NCBI RefSeq assembly: GCF_000002985.6
Contig: NC_003282.8
Location: forward strand, 8,804,001-8,868,000
Length of the DNA stretch: 64,000 nucleotides
Source of the DNA: Caenorhabditis elegans
Lineage: Eukaryota > Nematoda > Chromadorea > Rhabditida > Rhabditidae
Direction: 5' to 3'
In this document: in pieces, positions 46,803 to 58,767 of the stretch
How positions within the stretch are numbered: position 1 is the stretch's first letter
Layout: the number at the start of each line of letters is the position of its first letter
Made by a program: the position numbers and the translations under genes
Notes under the pieces: model-generated
Seen by the model: only the letters and a program-made list of their open reading frames with translations
The model's database searches: none
What the model was told of the DNA's origin: nothing

Positions 46803-47228
46803 ATGTCTCAAGCTCTTTCAAACAAATCGCACTTTTGTTCCAAATTTCTTCTCATTTTCGTCTCGGTCTTCTTATCATCCCATCCCCCTCCCCTTTTCGT
46901 TGATAATCAGCAACGCGCACTCGCTTTACTACAAACACGTCCAATACCTGCGCCTCCTCAAAATCATCCCTATATCATTCCGAGAGCTCCCCCGGCTCTC
47001 GGGAGCTCAAGAGGAGATGGCCATGAAGTGCGAGAAGGCTTCCCGCGCCGGGAAGAGCGAGAGAATGTCAGAGTTCGAGCGAGAGGATGTGCTCACGCCC
47101 GCGCGTGCCGTACACCGTTGGGCCTGAAGCTTTATCCGCACAGACCTCAGAACAGCAGAACCCCCACCTCCGCAACACAACACCAAGTTGATTTTTTGGA
47201 ATTTTTTTTTGGAACTCAACCGTCTTAA
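46803..47228 (+). CDS. Candidate 141-aa ORF with signal-peptide-like start, overlapping a GC-rich hairpin block
   Basis: The ATG at 46803 begins MSQALSNKSHFCSKFLLIFVS, a plausible signal peptide with cleavage near SSHPPP. The mature part is Pro/Arg-rich (PIPAPPQNHPYIIPRAPPAL) and then strongly basic with CAHARAC. The frame ends TAA at 47226-47228, and AATAAA lies near 47399. A second plus-strand frame covers nearly the same bases (stop near 47127) and has a more ordinary composition in its second half. The centre, 46984-47107, forms three GC-rich hairpins, so the block may be a structured RNA or a 5' exon of alp-1 rather than a protein gene. Confidence 0.3.
   Translation: MSQALSNKSHFCSKFLLIFVSVFLSSHPPPLFVDNQQRALALLQTRPIPAPPQNHPYIIPRAPPALGSSRGDGHEVREGFPRREERENVRVRARGCAHARACRTPLGLKLYPHRPQNSRTPTSATQHQVDFLEFFFGTQPS
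46984..47107. ncRNA. Cluster of three GC-rich hairpins (possible structured RNA)
   Basis: Three perfect inverted repeats follow each other: GAGCTCCC/GGGAGCTC with a 9-base loop (46984-47008), CTTCCCG/CGGGAAG with a 3-base loop (47039-47055), and CACGC/GCGTG with a 4-base loop (47094-47107). The block is far more GC-rich than its surroundings. No known RNA family is recognised. Confidence 0.25.
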
Positions 47229-48513
47229 TTTATACATTAGTTCTGTATACTTCTAGACTTGATACAATGCAATTTCAACCTAAAATTGAAGATGTAATCT
47301 GAAATCACCCATCTCATATAAGAAAACAATGTTTAAAACTACTTTTTAGATTATGAACGGCAATCTACCAATGCCTAAGGTTGGCACGGTTTTTTTTGAA
47401 TAAAACTTGTACTCTGCAATTCGATAAATGTATTTAGGATCATGTAAGATTGTTTTTTGCCAACATTTTAGCTCACATACGATAGATCTCTAGGAAGTTT
47501 AGTTCAGAACGTCATTCGTGGTATTTTGTGTTTATAATTATTTTTTACTTCAAAGCAAGTAGCATTACCAGATTGTTCAAATAGTTCTTTTTTGGTTGGT
47601 TTGTAGGACTTTAATACTAATGTTCAAGTTGCAAACGGAGATACAGGACTTCATGTTAAAAATCGTTAGCTTTGTTGTTATAAAACTTTATGTTATAAAA
47701 CTTTCATAAGTTTATGTAGATTGGCCTACAAAAAGTATCACCTCTTTAAAAGTTTAAAAAATGTTACTGGCAGTTAGAAATAAAACTACAAAACTGGGGT
47801 AATATACGGTGTTCATTATGAAACACACTGATTATGAAAAAAAAATTGGAAAAAACTAAAATTTCAATTATTGGGTGTGGTATCGTTTTTTAAACGTAGT
47901 TTAAAACTATATGTTCCGTTAAACGATAAGAGTTCCATAAAAAAAATTAACTGTCAATCACGAATGACTCATCGAATCAGAAAACTCGTTATGCTCAGTT
48001 TCATAATTTCAATTGAATTTCTTTATTAATTTTAAATAAAACATCTTACTTTTTCAACAATCTTTTTTTTTCTGTTGTAGTCATTCACTACCATTTCCCC
48101 CGTCAAATTGCCCGACAGTCGATAAATATACAAAATCCAGCATAATCTCACTCTCCCTTCTTTTACTCTTATTTTCTATTTTGCACTATACGGAAAACAA
48201 TACGATTTTTTTGTTTTCAATTTTTAATTAAAAGTAAAAATTCAAAATGTCAAAATGTTTGCAAAATTTTTCATCTATAAACGCCACGTGGTTATTGAAG
48301 ATTTCGTGTAACTATTGGACTGAAACGTTTGCGCTTTAGCAAATAACTGCGTTTGAAGTGGTACACATTTGAAACAAAATGAATATTTTCGGTTGGACAA
48401 TATTTTTTTAAACATGTTCTACTAAATTCTGTTTGAAACTTTGATTTATTTTTATTTGTTTCGCTCTATTTTATTGACCAGGACACAATAAAATTTCAGG
48501 TAGTCAAATCAAG
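47229..48513. other. Upstream region of alp-1
   Basis: The stretch is AT-rich with no supported gene. A TTTCAG acceptor ends at 48499, 14 bases before the alp-1 start codon, and may be a cis-splice site from an upstream non-coding exon or a trans-splice site. Confidence 0.45.
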
Positions 48514-51500
48514 ATGGAACGTGTGACCGTTCGAATGGCTCGTTCGGATCGCCGAACTCCATGGGGGTTCGGTGTGACAGAAGCCCCAGATGGAGCTGTT
48601 CTTATTGTTAATGTAAGCTCTTTATTATAAATTTAGTATAAGTGTCCCCCTATTTGTCATAAAGTAGTTTGTCAGTTTGTCCAAATTGAATCACAATAAA
48701 ATTTGTCGTAAAAATTAGTCTTGAGGCATATGTTTTCGTATACATTTAATACAAAAACCAAGAAAACCCATCACATTCACTTTTAGCACCTCTAGGTTCT
48801 TACCGCGATCTCAAAAATCACCGCATCACCACAACTGATTTACAATCTCATCGCCTTCCTCACTTTCTCTCGCAGTTTTATCCTCTGGACATGCCCAGGG
48901 AAAATCGGAAGAGCAACACAAAAAACATCACTTATTACAATAAGTTAGATGCTTTCAAAATTTCTCTCAAAACTCATAGACAAAATGTAGTGAGAGATTA
49001 GTCGTTAACGTAAGAAAAAATGAATTTGAAAAATTGACATGCGTTGGGGGATTTTTTAAAGCAAAGGGAGCCTTCAATTCAAACAAGTTGAATATCGAAT
49101 AAAAGTTGAAAATTTCAGGTAATAGGTGGTAGCTTAGCTGATCGTGCCGGTCTTCGTAATGGAGATGTTGTTGATCGTTTGGAAGATCTTGACAATTTGG
49201 ACATAAACGCTGTTGATAGACTTCTAGTTACAGCTCATGAGAAGATTGAACTTATTGTTACCAGGTAACTCATCTCGTTAAACACTTCAAATTTATCAGT
49301 ATAGCACCAATTATTCAAAATTTGTGTCGACCACAATAAATAAAAATTATATATAAACAGAGCAGGTGTGTGAAAATAATAAGAAAGACATAATTTTCTC
49401 GAATATTTCCCCTAAATCGATCCCTTGAAAATGTACACAACCCTAGTTATGTAATCTGTAGCTTTGTTATCACAACGCAATTCAAAGTAGGTTACTTACC
49501 AGTTTGTATTTCCGTTTATTAACCAGTCAAAGTGTTCTCCGTTTTAATCACATCACCAATGTATCCTACCTTTCCGTTTTTAATCCGTCTGCGTCTTAGT
49601 TTATCTCCAACAGCAAGTGCTTCATGCAATAGAATATAGATATCCAAAATTTTCGAAGCGAACACCCGCCATATAAACAGGCGAACAGATAAGAATCAGG
49701 CCAATCGGTACGGGGGAAGCAGAAGGCAACATTCTTCCGAATATCTCGTTGCAGGAAGAAGGAGGGACTTAGGATTTATACATACATATTCCGTTTGATG
49801 ACAAATCGTTGCAACTGTTTTGAACTGTTTTGAAACGGTCAAATGTCCCAATCAATGTTTTCTTTAGCTTTGCAACAGCTTTGCAACACAAGTTTTGCTC
49901 CTCTTATAAGCACTCTAATGTCATTAAATTTGAAGCTCGTTACCTTTTTCCCTCAAAAATCATTCTGTGTTGATAGTTTTAACAAGCTTCAGATATTTTT
50001 GCCCCTTTAAACTTATTTTTGAGCACTTTTTACATAAGCAACTGCAAAAAAAGTTGCATGGAAAAATGTTATAGAATTGCCAAAAATAACTGCCACAGCA
50101 TTCAAGATTCTTTCCAAAACTGCTGTATAGTTTTAAGAAATACCAAAACAAAACAGTTTGACAATTATTATTATTTTGGCTTTTACTTTTCCCGAATTCG
50201 CATAATTTTCTCCTGAATGTTATGTTTTACTTTGAACAGTTGAATTTTAAATAAATAGGGTTTTAATGATGAGTCAGTTCATGACAAAGCAATGTACTTC
50301 TGACACTGTTCTTTTTATTTCATTCTCTGTTGTTGTATCAGAGTGTTCCAACAATTTATTCACCCTCTCGCACACAAAAACTGAGAGAATGAAATTGTTG
50401 AATACTTCCTCTCACATATTTCCCTTTTCCAGGTGTTTATCATTTTTGAACAAAAAAACTTGCAAGTTTCCTTTTTCTTTACGTTTACCCATTTTCCTAT
50501 AAATATATTTCATGTTCAATTGAAATGATTTAAGATTCAAAAGTGATGGTGAGAATCACAACGACGCCAAGACCATGGTAATTTGAAATTTAATCGAAGA
50601 GATTAAATAGAAAATAAATAAATTTTGATTTCATTCATATCAAATAAGTTTAATTTCAGGCAACCATCCGGTGCAGCCACCAGAATTTGGCGTCCAGAAG
50701 TAACTGAAAATACTGGACCAGGACAGGATCAAACCCCATATCGTGTCAATTTGCAGCATAGCAGTGATGTGAGTCATTTGAGTTTTGTTTTGAAATAGGA
50801 AGCTTCACACAAAATCGTTATTTGTAATCGTTTTTAACGACAATAGCATAACATTTTTTAAAATTTCTAATAAATAGTGAATAATAAATTATTTTTAGAC
50901 CCGTCCACCACAAGGTTTCAACAATTCAGCACTTCCTTTTGAAACAGATCAACGTGTGAAACATATGCAATACAATTCTCCATTGGGAATTTATTCCGAT
51001 AAGTCTGCAGCTGAGCAATATGTTCAACAAACTCAAGGATTGGGAGATAATTCAGGGTGAGTGTTTTTTACATGACTAAATTTTTGAAAGAGCACTTATA
51101 GTTCAATTTGGCCAGAAAATATAGTATAAATTTAGTTCGGAAGTTGGCCTATATTTTACAAAAAAATTTCTTGAGACAAGTCATGGCCAAGCTTTGTTCA
51201 CCCTTTACCAACTTCTGAACAAAATTCTTAGGTTTGGGGCAGTTGGGTCAGAAGTGGCGGTCGAATTCCGAGTCTCATAAATTAATCCAAAAATTACAAG
51301 ACGTTAACGCTTTTTATCATTCAATTTCAAGAAACGAAAAACAAATTAAATGTATTTAAAATCCACGACGGCTTCTCATTTCTCTGAAAGCTGCAGTGAG
51401 GTTATCGATGAACAAAAGCTCGCGTTTCTTGCGCGGAAGGTAGTCTCCCTGAAAATTGATATTCTTTATCATAACAATTCAATCGAAATTACCGTGTCGA

Positions 51501-54500
51501 AACCTCCGGCGACAGCAGCTTTTCCTGCATCATCTGTAGCATCAGTTTTAGCCTTGCAGTCCTCTGGAAGATGTGGCATGACAAGTGCCTTGGCTTGCTT
51601 TCCATAAACTTTTGCCAAGTTTTTAACCGCTGCCTTGTCAGCATCATCAAGTGACTCGAATTTGGATTTAAGCTGGAAAATGTAGGATAATTTAGATTGT
51701 GAAAAAACTAGGTCTTTTTCTAATTTCCCTCACCTCCGCAGAAATTTCTTGATGACTCTTGAATAAGTTTCCTTGTTCAAAATCGCTGATTACTTCTCCA
51801 GCCAATTCTTTTGCCTTGTCCGAAGGCAGATTTGTTTGTGCATCGGTCTTTGCCGCAGCCACAATGTCCCAGAATTTTTGACGAATTCCTTCTCCGAGAG
51901 TGTCCAAGAAAGCGTTCAGCTTGGTCATTTTGGCTGCTGCATCATCAGTTCCTTCAAGTTCAACACGAAGAGCTTCACAGGCTCCGCCTAATTTCAACTT
52001 ATGATAATCTGCAACGACTGAGGTGCAGAAAAAGACAGTGAGAAGTACTAGTCGATGAATCATCTGAAAATTAGCTCAATAAATTTAAAAGGAGTTACGT
52101 TTCGATGAATACAAAAATAAAAGAAGTCCCAAAAGCCTCTACAGAAGAAGTTATAAATGGTTTAAAAAAACGTCCGTTTAAGCTTCAAAAATATTAGAAA
52201 AACTATCAGTGAGAATTCAAAAATTTGACTAGCTCAAAACACAAAATGAAAAAACTCGTAAATTTGAAACCAACTAGGTTTTTATAAACCCGCTGGGTTA
52301 CATATTTTGACCTTCAATGTATAAAATCGGTATATCCCAAAATCCGACTGATCCGTTGTACAATAGTTTTTCAATTGTGTCTTTTCGTCACACTTTGATA
52401 TGTTGACACAACTTTTGAACCACTAATATGGAAGTGATGTAGTAAAAAACAGAAACTGAAACTTTTATTTTCAGAGCCCGTGCTGCTGCGCAACGTCAAG
52501 ACGAGCCAGCATATCTGAGAAGTGAAACTCTTCGACTTCTTAAAGAACAAGAACATGGCTCAGCTGGTGGTGCTGGAACAACTCTTTCGAATCATCCAAA
52601 TCCAAGTGGGCTTCCAGTCTGTTTTATGTGCACTCGACCTATTCTGTAAGTATAATAAGTTTATTAAACATCTGAAAGTACTTTGGATAAATTAAAAAGC
52701 ACACCATTCAATTTCTAGTGGAGTGATGGCTCGTGCAGCTGGAAAGAATCTCCACGGCGACTGCCTGTCGTGTGCTACTTGTGGAAACTCCTTGAGAAAC
52801 GTTGGGCATCATTTCATTGAGGGTTTGTTGTATAAAAGAAACCGAATCATGTATGTCGATTGCCTTGATTTTTAGACAAGTTCTACTGTGACATTCACGG
52901 AACTCAGAGAAAGCACGGAGGACGACCAGGGATGGATCCAAACATTTTTGTGTAAGATTTTTTTTGACAAAAAAAAGGTTTTTTTACCCTTAAAACTTTT
53001 AGAAAGTCATCTCCAACTGCTGCTCAACCTGTTCATATCCAAGATAGTCCACGTGCCGCTTATCATCCACAAGTCAACACTGCTCGTCCCGTATCCGTAT
53101 CTCCTGCTCCATCGGCAGGAAGCAAGACTGTTACTACTCATTATCATACTCCAAAAACTCAAGGCATCCTTAGGTGAGCCACTATTTTTCAATTCTTAAC
53201 ATAGTTTTTTATTTTCAGTCCTGGACAACGTGGAGTTCCAACTGCAGCTTTTGGCGCAGATCTTTCAAAGTCTGTGACCTATGGAGGAGGTGTTGGTCCA
53301 GGTGGTACTCATTACGATTCTAACCGCTTGTCACCAGCTCCATCTCAATACTCGACACAATCACGGAATCAAAGCCAACAACACTATCAACAACATGTTG
53401 TTCAAGCTCCACCACCAGTACCGTCAAATCCACCACCTTCAAATGGTTAGTTTGCACTGAATCTAGGATCTTTCGTTTTTACAAATTGGGATACACATTA
53501 ATTTTGGCTTTTGGTTTTTTGTTGGGTTCACTGTCTTTGTCCATGTTATTTCAAACAACAATGTCCTTTGTTCATGTCCATGTCATATCTAACATCTATT
53601 TCAGAGCAGCAATCACAATCACGTGTCCAGAATCTTCCGGATTCTGTTAGATCGGCAGTATCGCCAAGACGATCCGGAAAATCACCAAGACAATGGCCAC
53701 CTCCGGCAATGCCAACAACTAATCGATATTGGCAAATCGATCCAGCAGACGCACTGAAAAAAGAGAAAGTGAATTATGGAGAAGATTTAGTGGCATTAAT
53801 TAAAGAAGTAGAGCAGAGTAAAGAAAAAGAGCCAAAAGTTAAGAAAGAGCCCAAGAAAGGAACACGGGGAGCCAGAAGAGCATCAAATATTAGTAAAGAG
53901 CAAGTGCAGCAAGCTTTCGAAGAACAACGGAAGAGAACAGAGCGGAAAGAAATCAAGAAACTGGAAAAGGAAATCAAACCAAAACCAGAATTGAAGGTTG
54001 AAGTACCAGTTGAGCCACTCGTTGTTCCTACATCTAAACCTTTGGAAGAACCTTGTCCAGAAGCTCTACCACCACCCAAGATTAACGACGGAATTCATTG
54101 GACTGTTATTCATAGCCCTGTACTTCGTTCACCTAGTCCGGCAAAGGTTACTTCTGAAGCAGCAATCCCTGAAAGCAATGGTGTAGTGAAGCCGATTCCA
54201 AGTTATGCTTCTCAACCAATTGGAATATCTAAAACATCAACACCTCAACCATTTAGACCAGGATCCCAAGTAGAACGACCTCATTATTCGTCCGTTGGTC
54301 TCAAAGATGTACATGCTCCAGTACCACTTCCTCGATCACCTCAGCATTCACCTCAACCAGTGCAGAGCTACATTGTTCGGAGTAGTGATGCAAACGTAAC
54401 AACTTCTACAAATCTGCAGACTACTGTAACTAGACAATACACGGAAAATGACAACAAGTCACAATTCTTACAACAACCGCATCCGGATACCATTGATTCC

Positions 54501-57500
54501 AGCACATCGCCAATTCCAACTATTCGATTGAATCGTCACACGAAACCAGAGCCATCGACGCCTTTATCAGTGCCAACTGTGTCCATAAATGATATTGCAA
54601 CTTCTCCAATTAAAATTACAGAACCATCAAGACCATGGCGGGCATCTGTTTCAAACTCTGCAACATCCCCAATTAAAATTCACGAATCTCGAGTCCAGCC
54701 CGTAGATGAATCAAGAGGCCTTCACAGACATGAAGAGAAGGCTCAAATTGAAACATCAACTATTAAAATCCACGAACCATCGTCTCCACCACCATCCGTT
54801 CATAAGTTTGGAGCAGTCAACACTAGAGCTGCACCAGCACCAGTTCAGTTCATGCAAACACCAAGAATCGCGGTAAAAATTCATGAACCTACTGGACCAT
54901 CACCGACGCCTCCATCAACTCCTTCTCATCCGATTAAACGGGACCCAAAGCATTTCAAGAAAGTTGATTTCTCAAAAACTAGCCCAACGGTGATCCCAGA
55001 ATGGAAAGATTCTGCCGATATTGTTGATGAGTCGGATATTCTCACAGAGTGCTCAAGAGAAGACGACAGTATATCATTTCTCAAAGCAGCAACTTATGAT
55101 GGAGATGAATCAGAAATGATTGATAATAATATTGATAATAAAAGTGATATTACAAGTACTTTTGACATTGAAGAGGAAGAGGTTGACGTGGTTCAAGATA
55201 GAGAAAGAATTCGTGTAGTTGGAAGAAAGGGTGGAGAAGGTGGAGAAGCTGAAAAACAATGGAGACAAAGAGCAATGGAATTGTTGGATGACGATGCACA
55301 GACTGAAAGAGACTTAAGAATTGTAGCAGCGTTAAATGAAAGATTGCAAGGTAAATTACTGGAAACTATTTAGCTCAGATATGAGATAGGCAACGTTTTT
55401 AAATTGTTTTATTTTTTTCTAATATTACATCGTATAGTTCTATTCTCTAAAATTCCTGATATATTATCCTCTTTTAATTAGGCCTCCGAGAAATGGAAGA
55501 CGATGATCGTGTCCGCGCCATTGAATGCATTGCTCGTCACCAAAGTGAACTGGAGCAGACACAAACACAGCTGAGCACCCTTCTTGAGTCAGCTATTGTG
55601 TATCTACAAAATCTGAGGCCAGAACTAGAGCTCACCGAGCCAATCGACAATGATGCCAAGAGTCTTGAAACAGTGAAGTTCGAACCAACGCGAGCCGAAC
55701 AACGAGTAAATGAGATTCGAAAAAAAGTTTTAGAGGATTTGGAACATCTTCCAATTCTTGGAGACGGTATGGACAGTGTTCCACCCCCACCACCCGAACG
55801 AAAAGTATTCCCATTCCAATCTTATCAGCCAATAGCTCCACAGTTTCCAGTACCTGCTGCAGAATCACCAGTTACTCAAAGGTAAGAATATATGGCATTT
55901 TGTTAAATATTAGTTATTGATTTCAAGGGTTTTAAGTTTATTTAAATTAAACCTATATTAAATGTTGAATGTTCTATGTTAAATTGTCCATGTCTATTTG
56001 TCTTCAGTTTGCATGATGTGCTTGATGAGTTCTATTCACTTCGGAAACCGACACCAACTCAAAACGTGGCACAATCCTCAGATACTACAGCAGAAGATTC
56101 GAGAAATTTCTTAGCGTCCAGACTTGGTCAGGTTATGATTGATGAGAACAAGAAAGCAGGTGGTTCAAATGGTTCAAGTCAACATCATAATCAACAGGGT
56201 GTGTGGTTTTTTGGATTTTTAATGTGCTAACAGAACATACTTAGGTGACCATTCGAGAACTACTGATTTGTGATTTTTTGAAAGTTAATATAAATCTACT
56301 CTGAGTTAATTTGACTAAACCTAGTAAGTGCGCTTCATTGAACAATATAATTTTAGTGAGATCATGGTGGTGAGATGATGACAACAACGAGAATTGAAGT
56401 TGAAAAGAAGTATCTGTAGGAGATAATTATTCATTTATTTATGTTTATCATCCGGTGTATTTCAGTAGTATTCTAGTCAAATAAAATTGTTCAATGAGCA
56501 CGCACTCACCATAATTCCATCATATTCTAACAACATTCTATCTAGGTTCCTCATACACAAAAACGAGTTTCGAACGAACTACAACTGAGACACGTCCCCA
56601 ACAAAATACCGGGGCTCCGAGAGCAGGTGATTTTCGTGGAACTGGGCACTTAACTACTACTACAACAACTCAACAAAATGGAGGACGAGCACCATTTTGT
56701 GAGTCTTGCAAACAACAGATTCGGTGAGTTATGCGGAAGCTTTTACGATCAGTCAATGGATTTATAGAGTCTTCCATATAGAAAAAAATGTCTGAAAATT
56801 CAGGAATAATTCAGAGAAACCCCTATTTTGAAAATTTATGACAAAGTAGTTGTAGGCAACATTATGTAGGTTGAGCTAAAAAATATTATGCATTAAGAAT
56901 ATATTTTATTGGTCACAAATATTTTGATTAACTTTTTGATCTTGGTTATGGAAATACAATTTCAGTGGTGCATTCGTCCTTGCAACTGGAAAATCATGGT
57001 GCCCTGAGCACTTTGTGTGTGCCAATTCCTCATGCCGCCGACGTCTCCTTGAATGCGGATTTGTCGAAGAAGATGGTCAAAAATTCTGTGAATCATGTTT
57101 CGAGCAACATATTGCTCCACGGTGCAACAAATGCTCTAAACCAATCATCTCGGATTGTTTGAATGCGCTACAGAAGAAGTGGCATCCAACATGCTTCACT
57201 TGTGCACATTGTCAGAAACCGTTTGGTAAGTTAGCCATTGAAGCTCATCTATATATGAAACAAGTAAATTTGCAGGAAACAGTGCATTTTATTTGGAGCA
57301 AGGTCTTCCATACTGTGAGCAAGATTGGAATGCCCTGTTCACAACAAAATGTGTCAGTTGTCGTTATCCAATTGAAGCTGGTGATCGATGGGTTGAGGCA
57401 TTGGGAAATGCATTCCATTCTAATTGCTTCACTTGTGCCGTAAGTTATTTTAAATTTATCATTTTGCCGCAATTTTTTTTGTTTTTGCATATGCAAAATT

Positions 57501-58030
57501 CGTGATTTTTGCCTCAAATAGGGGAGCCGTTCTCGACACGACGAATATTGTTTAATGGAAAAGTGTGTGCGCCTTTAAGGAATATTGTTGGTCGCAACTC
57601 GCCATTGTTGTTGGATTTTCTAGTCATAGTTTATATTTCATTTTTGTATCACATCTTCCAGTAACTTATGAAAAGACGGGAGACTACAGTACTCCTTAAA
57701 CCCTCACACACTTTTACATTTTAAAAATCGGTCGTTTCGAGACCGTCTACCGTTCTTTGAATCCAACATTTTTTTCAAAATTCTCAAAATTTCTTACAGT
57801 ATGTTTGAAGGAATTTGGAAAATTAATTTTGCATAACGAAATCCAGCCGAAAAAATCTGCCTTCCTTGAAAATCATAAAAGTTAGCAAAGATAACATATA
57901 TGCTGTATAAGATTTCAGATTATTTTCTGAAATTAATTCCATTCAACATTTTCAGCGTTGCAATCACAACCTGGAAGGCGAGAGTTTCTTCGCCAAAAAT
58001 GGTCAACCATTCTGCCGACTTCACGCTTAG
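48514..58030 (+). CDS. alp-1: ALP/Enigma-family PDZ-LIM scaffold, 16 exons, 1,424 aa in the long form
   Basis: Exons are 48514-48612, 49119-49264, 50660-50768, 50899-51056, 52475-52645, 52719-52822, 52876-52951, 53003-53173, 53219-53445, 53605-55350, 55482-55881, 56008-56198, 56546-56723, 56966-57225, 57276-57439 and 57956-58030, all in phase. In order: a PDZ domain (about 3-83, with PWGFGV as the binding loop), a ZM-like motif (YNSPLGIYSDKSAAEQY, about 143-159), one LIM domain (about 220-270, CFMC to FYCDIH), a long disordered linker with four IKIHEP-type repeats, and three tandem LIM domains (about 1251-1423). One early LIM plus three C-terminal LIMs fits a locus producing short ALP and long Enigma-like forms. 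In C. elegans ALP-1 acts at muscle dense bodies with alpha-actinin. AATAAA is at 58209-58214. Confidence 0.97.
51356..52063 (-). CDS. Secreted helical protein nested antisense in alp-1 intron 4, 200 aa
   Basis: Exons 52063-51734, 51672-51493 and 51448-51356 join in phase 0 throughout. The start codon follows an ATTTTCAG acceptor directly, so it is probably trans-spliced. A signal peptide (MIHRLVLLTVFFCTSVVA) leads into an alpha-helical, Ala/Lys/Asp-rich mature protein with two cysteines (in GGACEAL and PEDCKAK), which may form a disulfide. It resembles nematode secreted helical proteins such as the fatty-acid/retinol-binding (FAR) or SXP/RAL-2 groups in length and composition, but I cannot place it in either. 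A RKKR site at about residues 176-179 could release a 21-residue C-terminal peptide. It shares the intron with no other feature and is transcribed against alp-1. Confidence 0.85.
57521..57751. mobile_element. MITE-like inverted-repeat element in alp-1 intron 15
   Basis: The left end (AGCCGTTCTCGACACGAC to GTGTGTGCGCCTTTAAGGA) and the reverse complement of the right end (AGACGGTCTCGAAACGAC to GTGTGTGAGGGTTTAAGGA) match over about 65 bases with scattered changes. The centre is unique. The CTCGACACGAC and GCGCCTTTAA motifs are typical of a high-copy C. elegans repeat group. No transposase is present. Confidence 0.75.
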
Positions 58031-58433
58031 TTCTGCCTTTTTAATAATTCTTCATTTCCAATTTAATCAATTTGATTTTTATATTTTGAACCTTCAAAAA
58101 CTGCTCTGCCTTCTATTTTGTATGTCACAAAATTTTTCATTTTCATTTCCCAAAATGTTCAGTTATTTAATATGAGACAATGTTTCCATTTTTATTTCTA
58201 TTCTCACTAATAAACGTTACTTTTTCATGAAACTTTTATGATTGAACATATGTATGTATATAATAGAAAATACCGGAAAATACAATAAAAAAACGAGACC
58301 AAAATCTGGGACAAAAACTACCATGAAAAGAGTATCATGAGCATTGTGAGAAAGCCGACAAAAAAATTCTGAAAGTTTGAAAAATACGGAGCAACGAGAA
58401 CAAAATAAGGAGAAATGCAAGTATTTAGAGTTG
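58031..58433. other. 3' UTR of alp-1 and convergent flank
   Basis: The alp-1 polyA signal lies at 58209-58214. The rest is AT-rich and convergent with the minus-strand membrane-protein gene. Confidence 0.5.
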
Positions 58434-58500
58434 AATTCCATTTATTTGAGCATGTCCATTCGATGGTTGTGGCGAAGGTTGAATGCTAAAAATTGAGTCG
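58434..58500 (-). CDS. Possible alternative terminal exon of the neighbouring membrane-protein gene
   Basis: On the minus strand a strong acceptor (CCCGTTTTCAG, ending 58501) is followed by a frame that reads DSIFSIQPSPQPSNGHAQ and then stops, with AATAAA overlapping its end. A phase-0 reading is also open. No clear matching donor was found in the upstream exon, so it remains a suggestion. Confidence 0.22.
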
Positions 58501-58767
58501 TCTGAAAACGGGAAAAACGCAAACTAAAGGCACACAAAACATTTCAAGCATTTTGAAATTTATTGGTGAAAATTCTTATTTCGTCCGTTGTATCATTGAA
58601 ATTTAAGAAAAAAAAATGTTTATTTTCCATAAAAACAAAAAATTTTGGTCACTAGAAAACAGGCACTACCGGTAAATATTAGATTGAGGGGCGGAGTTTC
58701 CAATGAAACACGGGGGAGGAAACTTTTGAATCTCAAAAATCGAAGATTCAAATGCGATAAAAAACAA

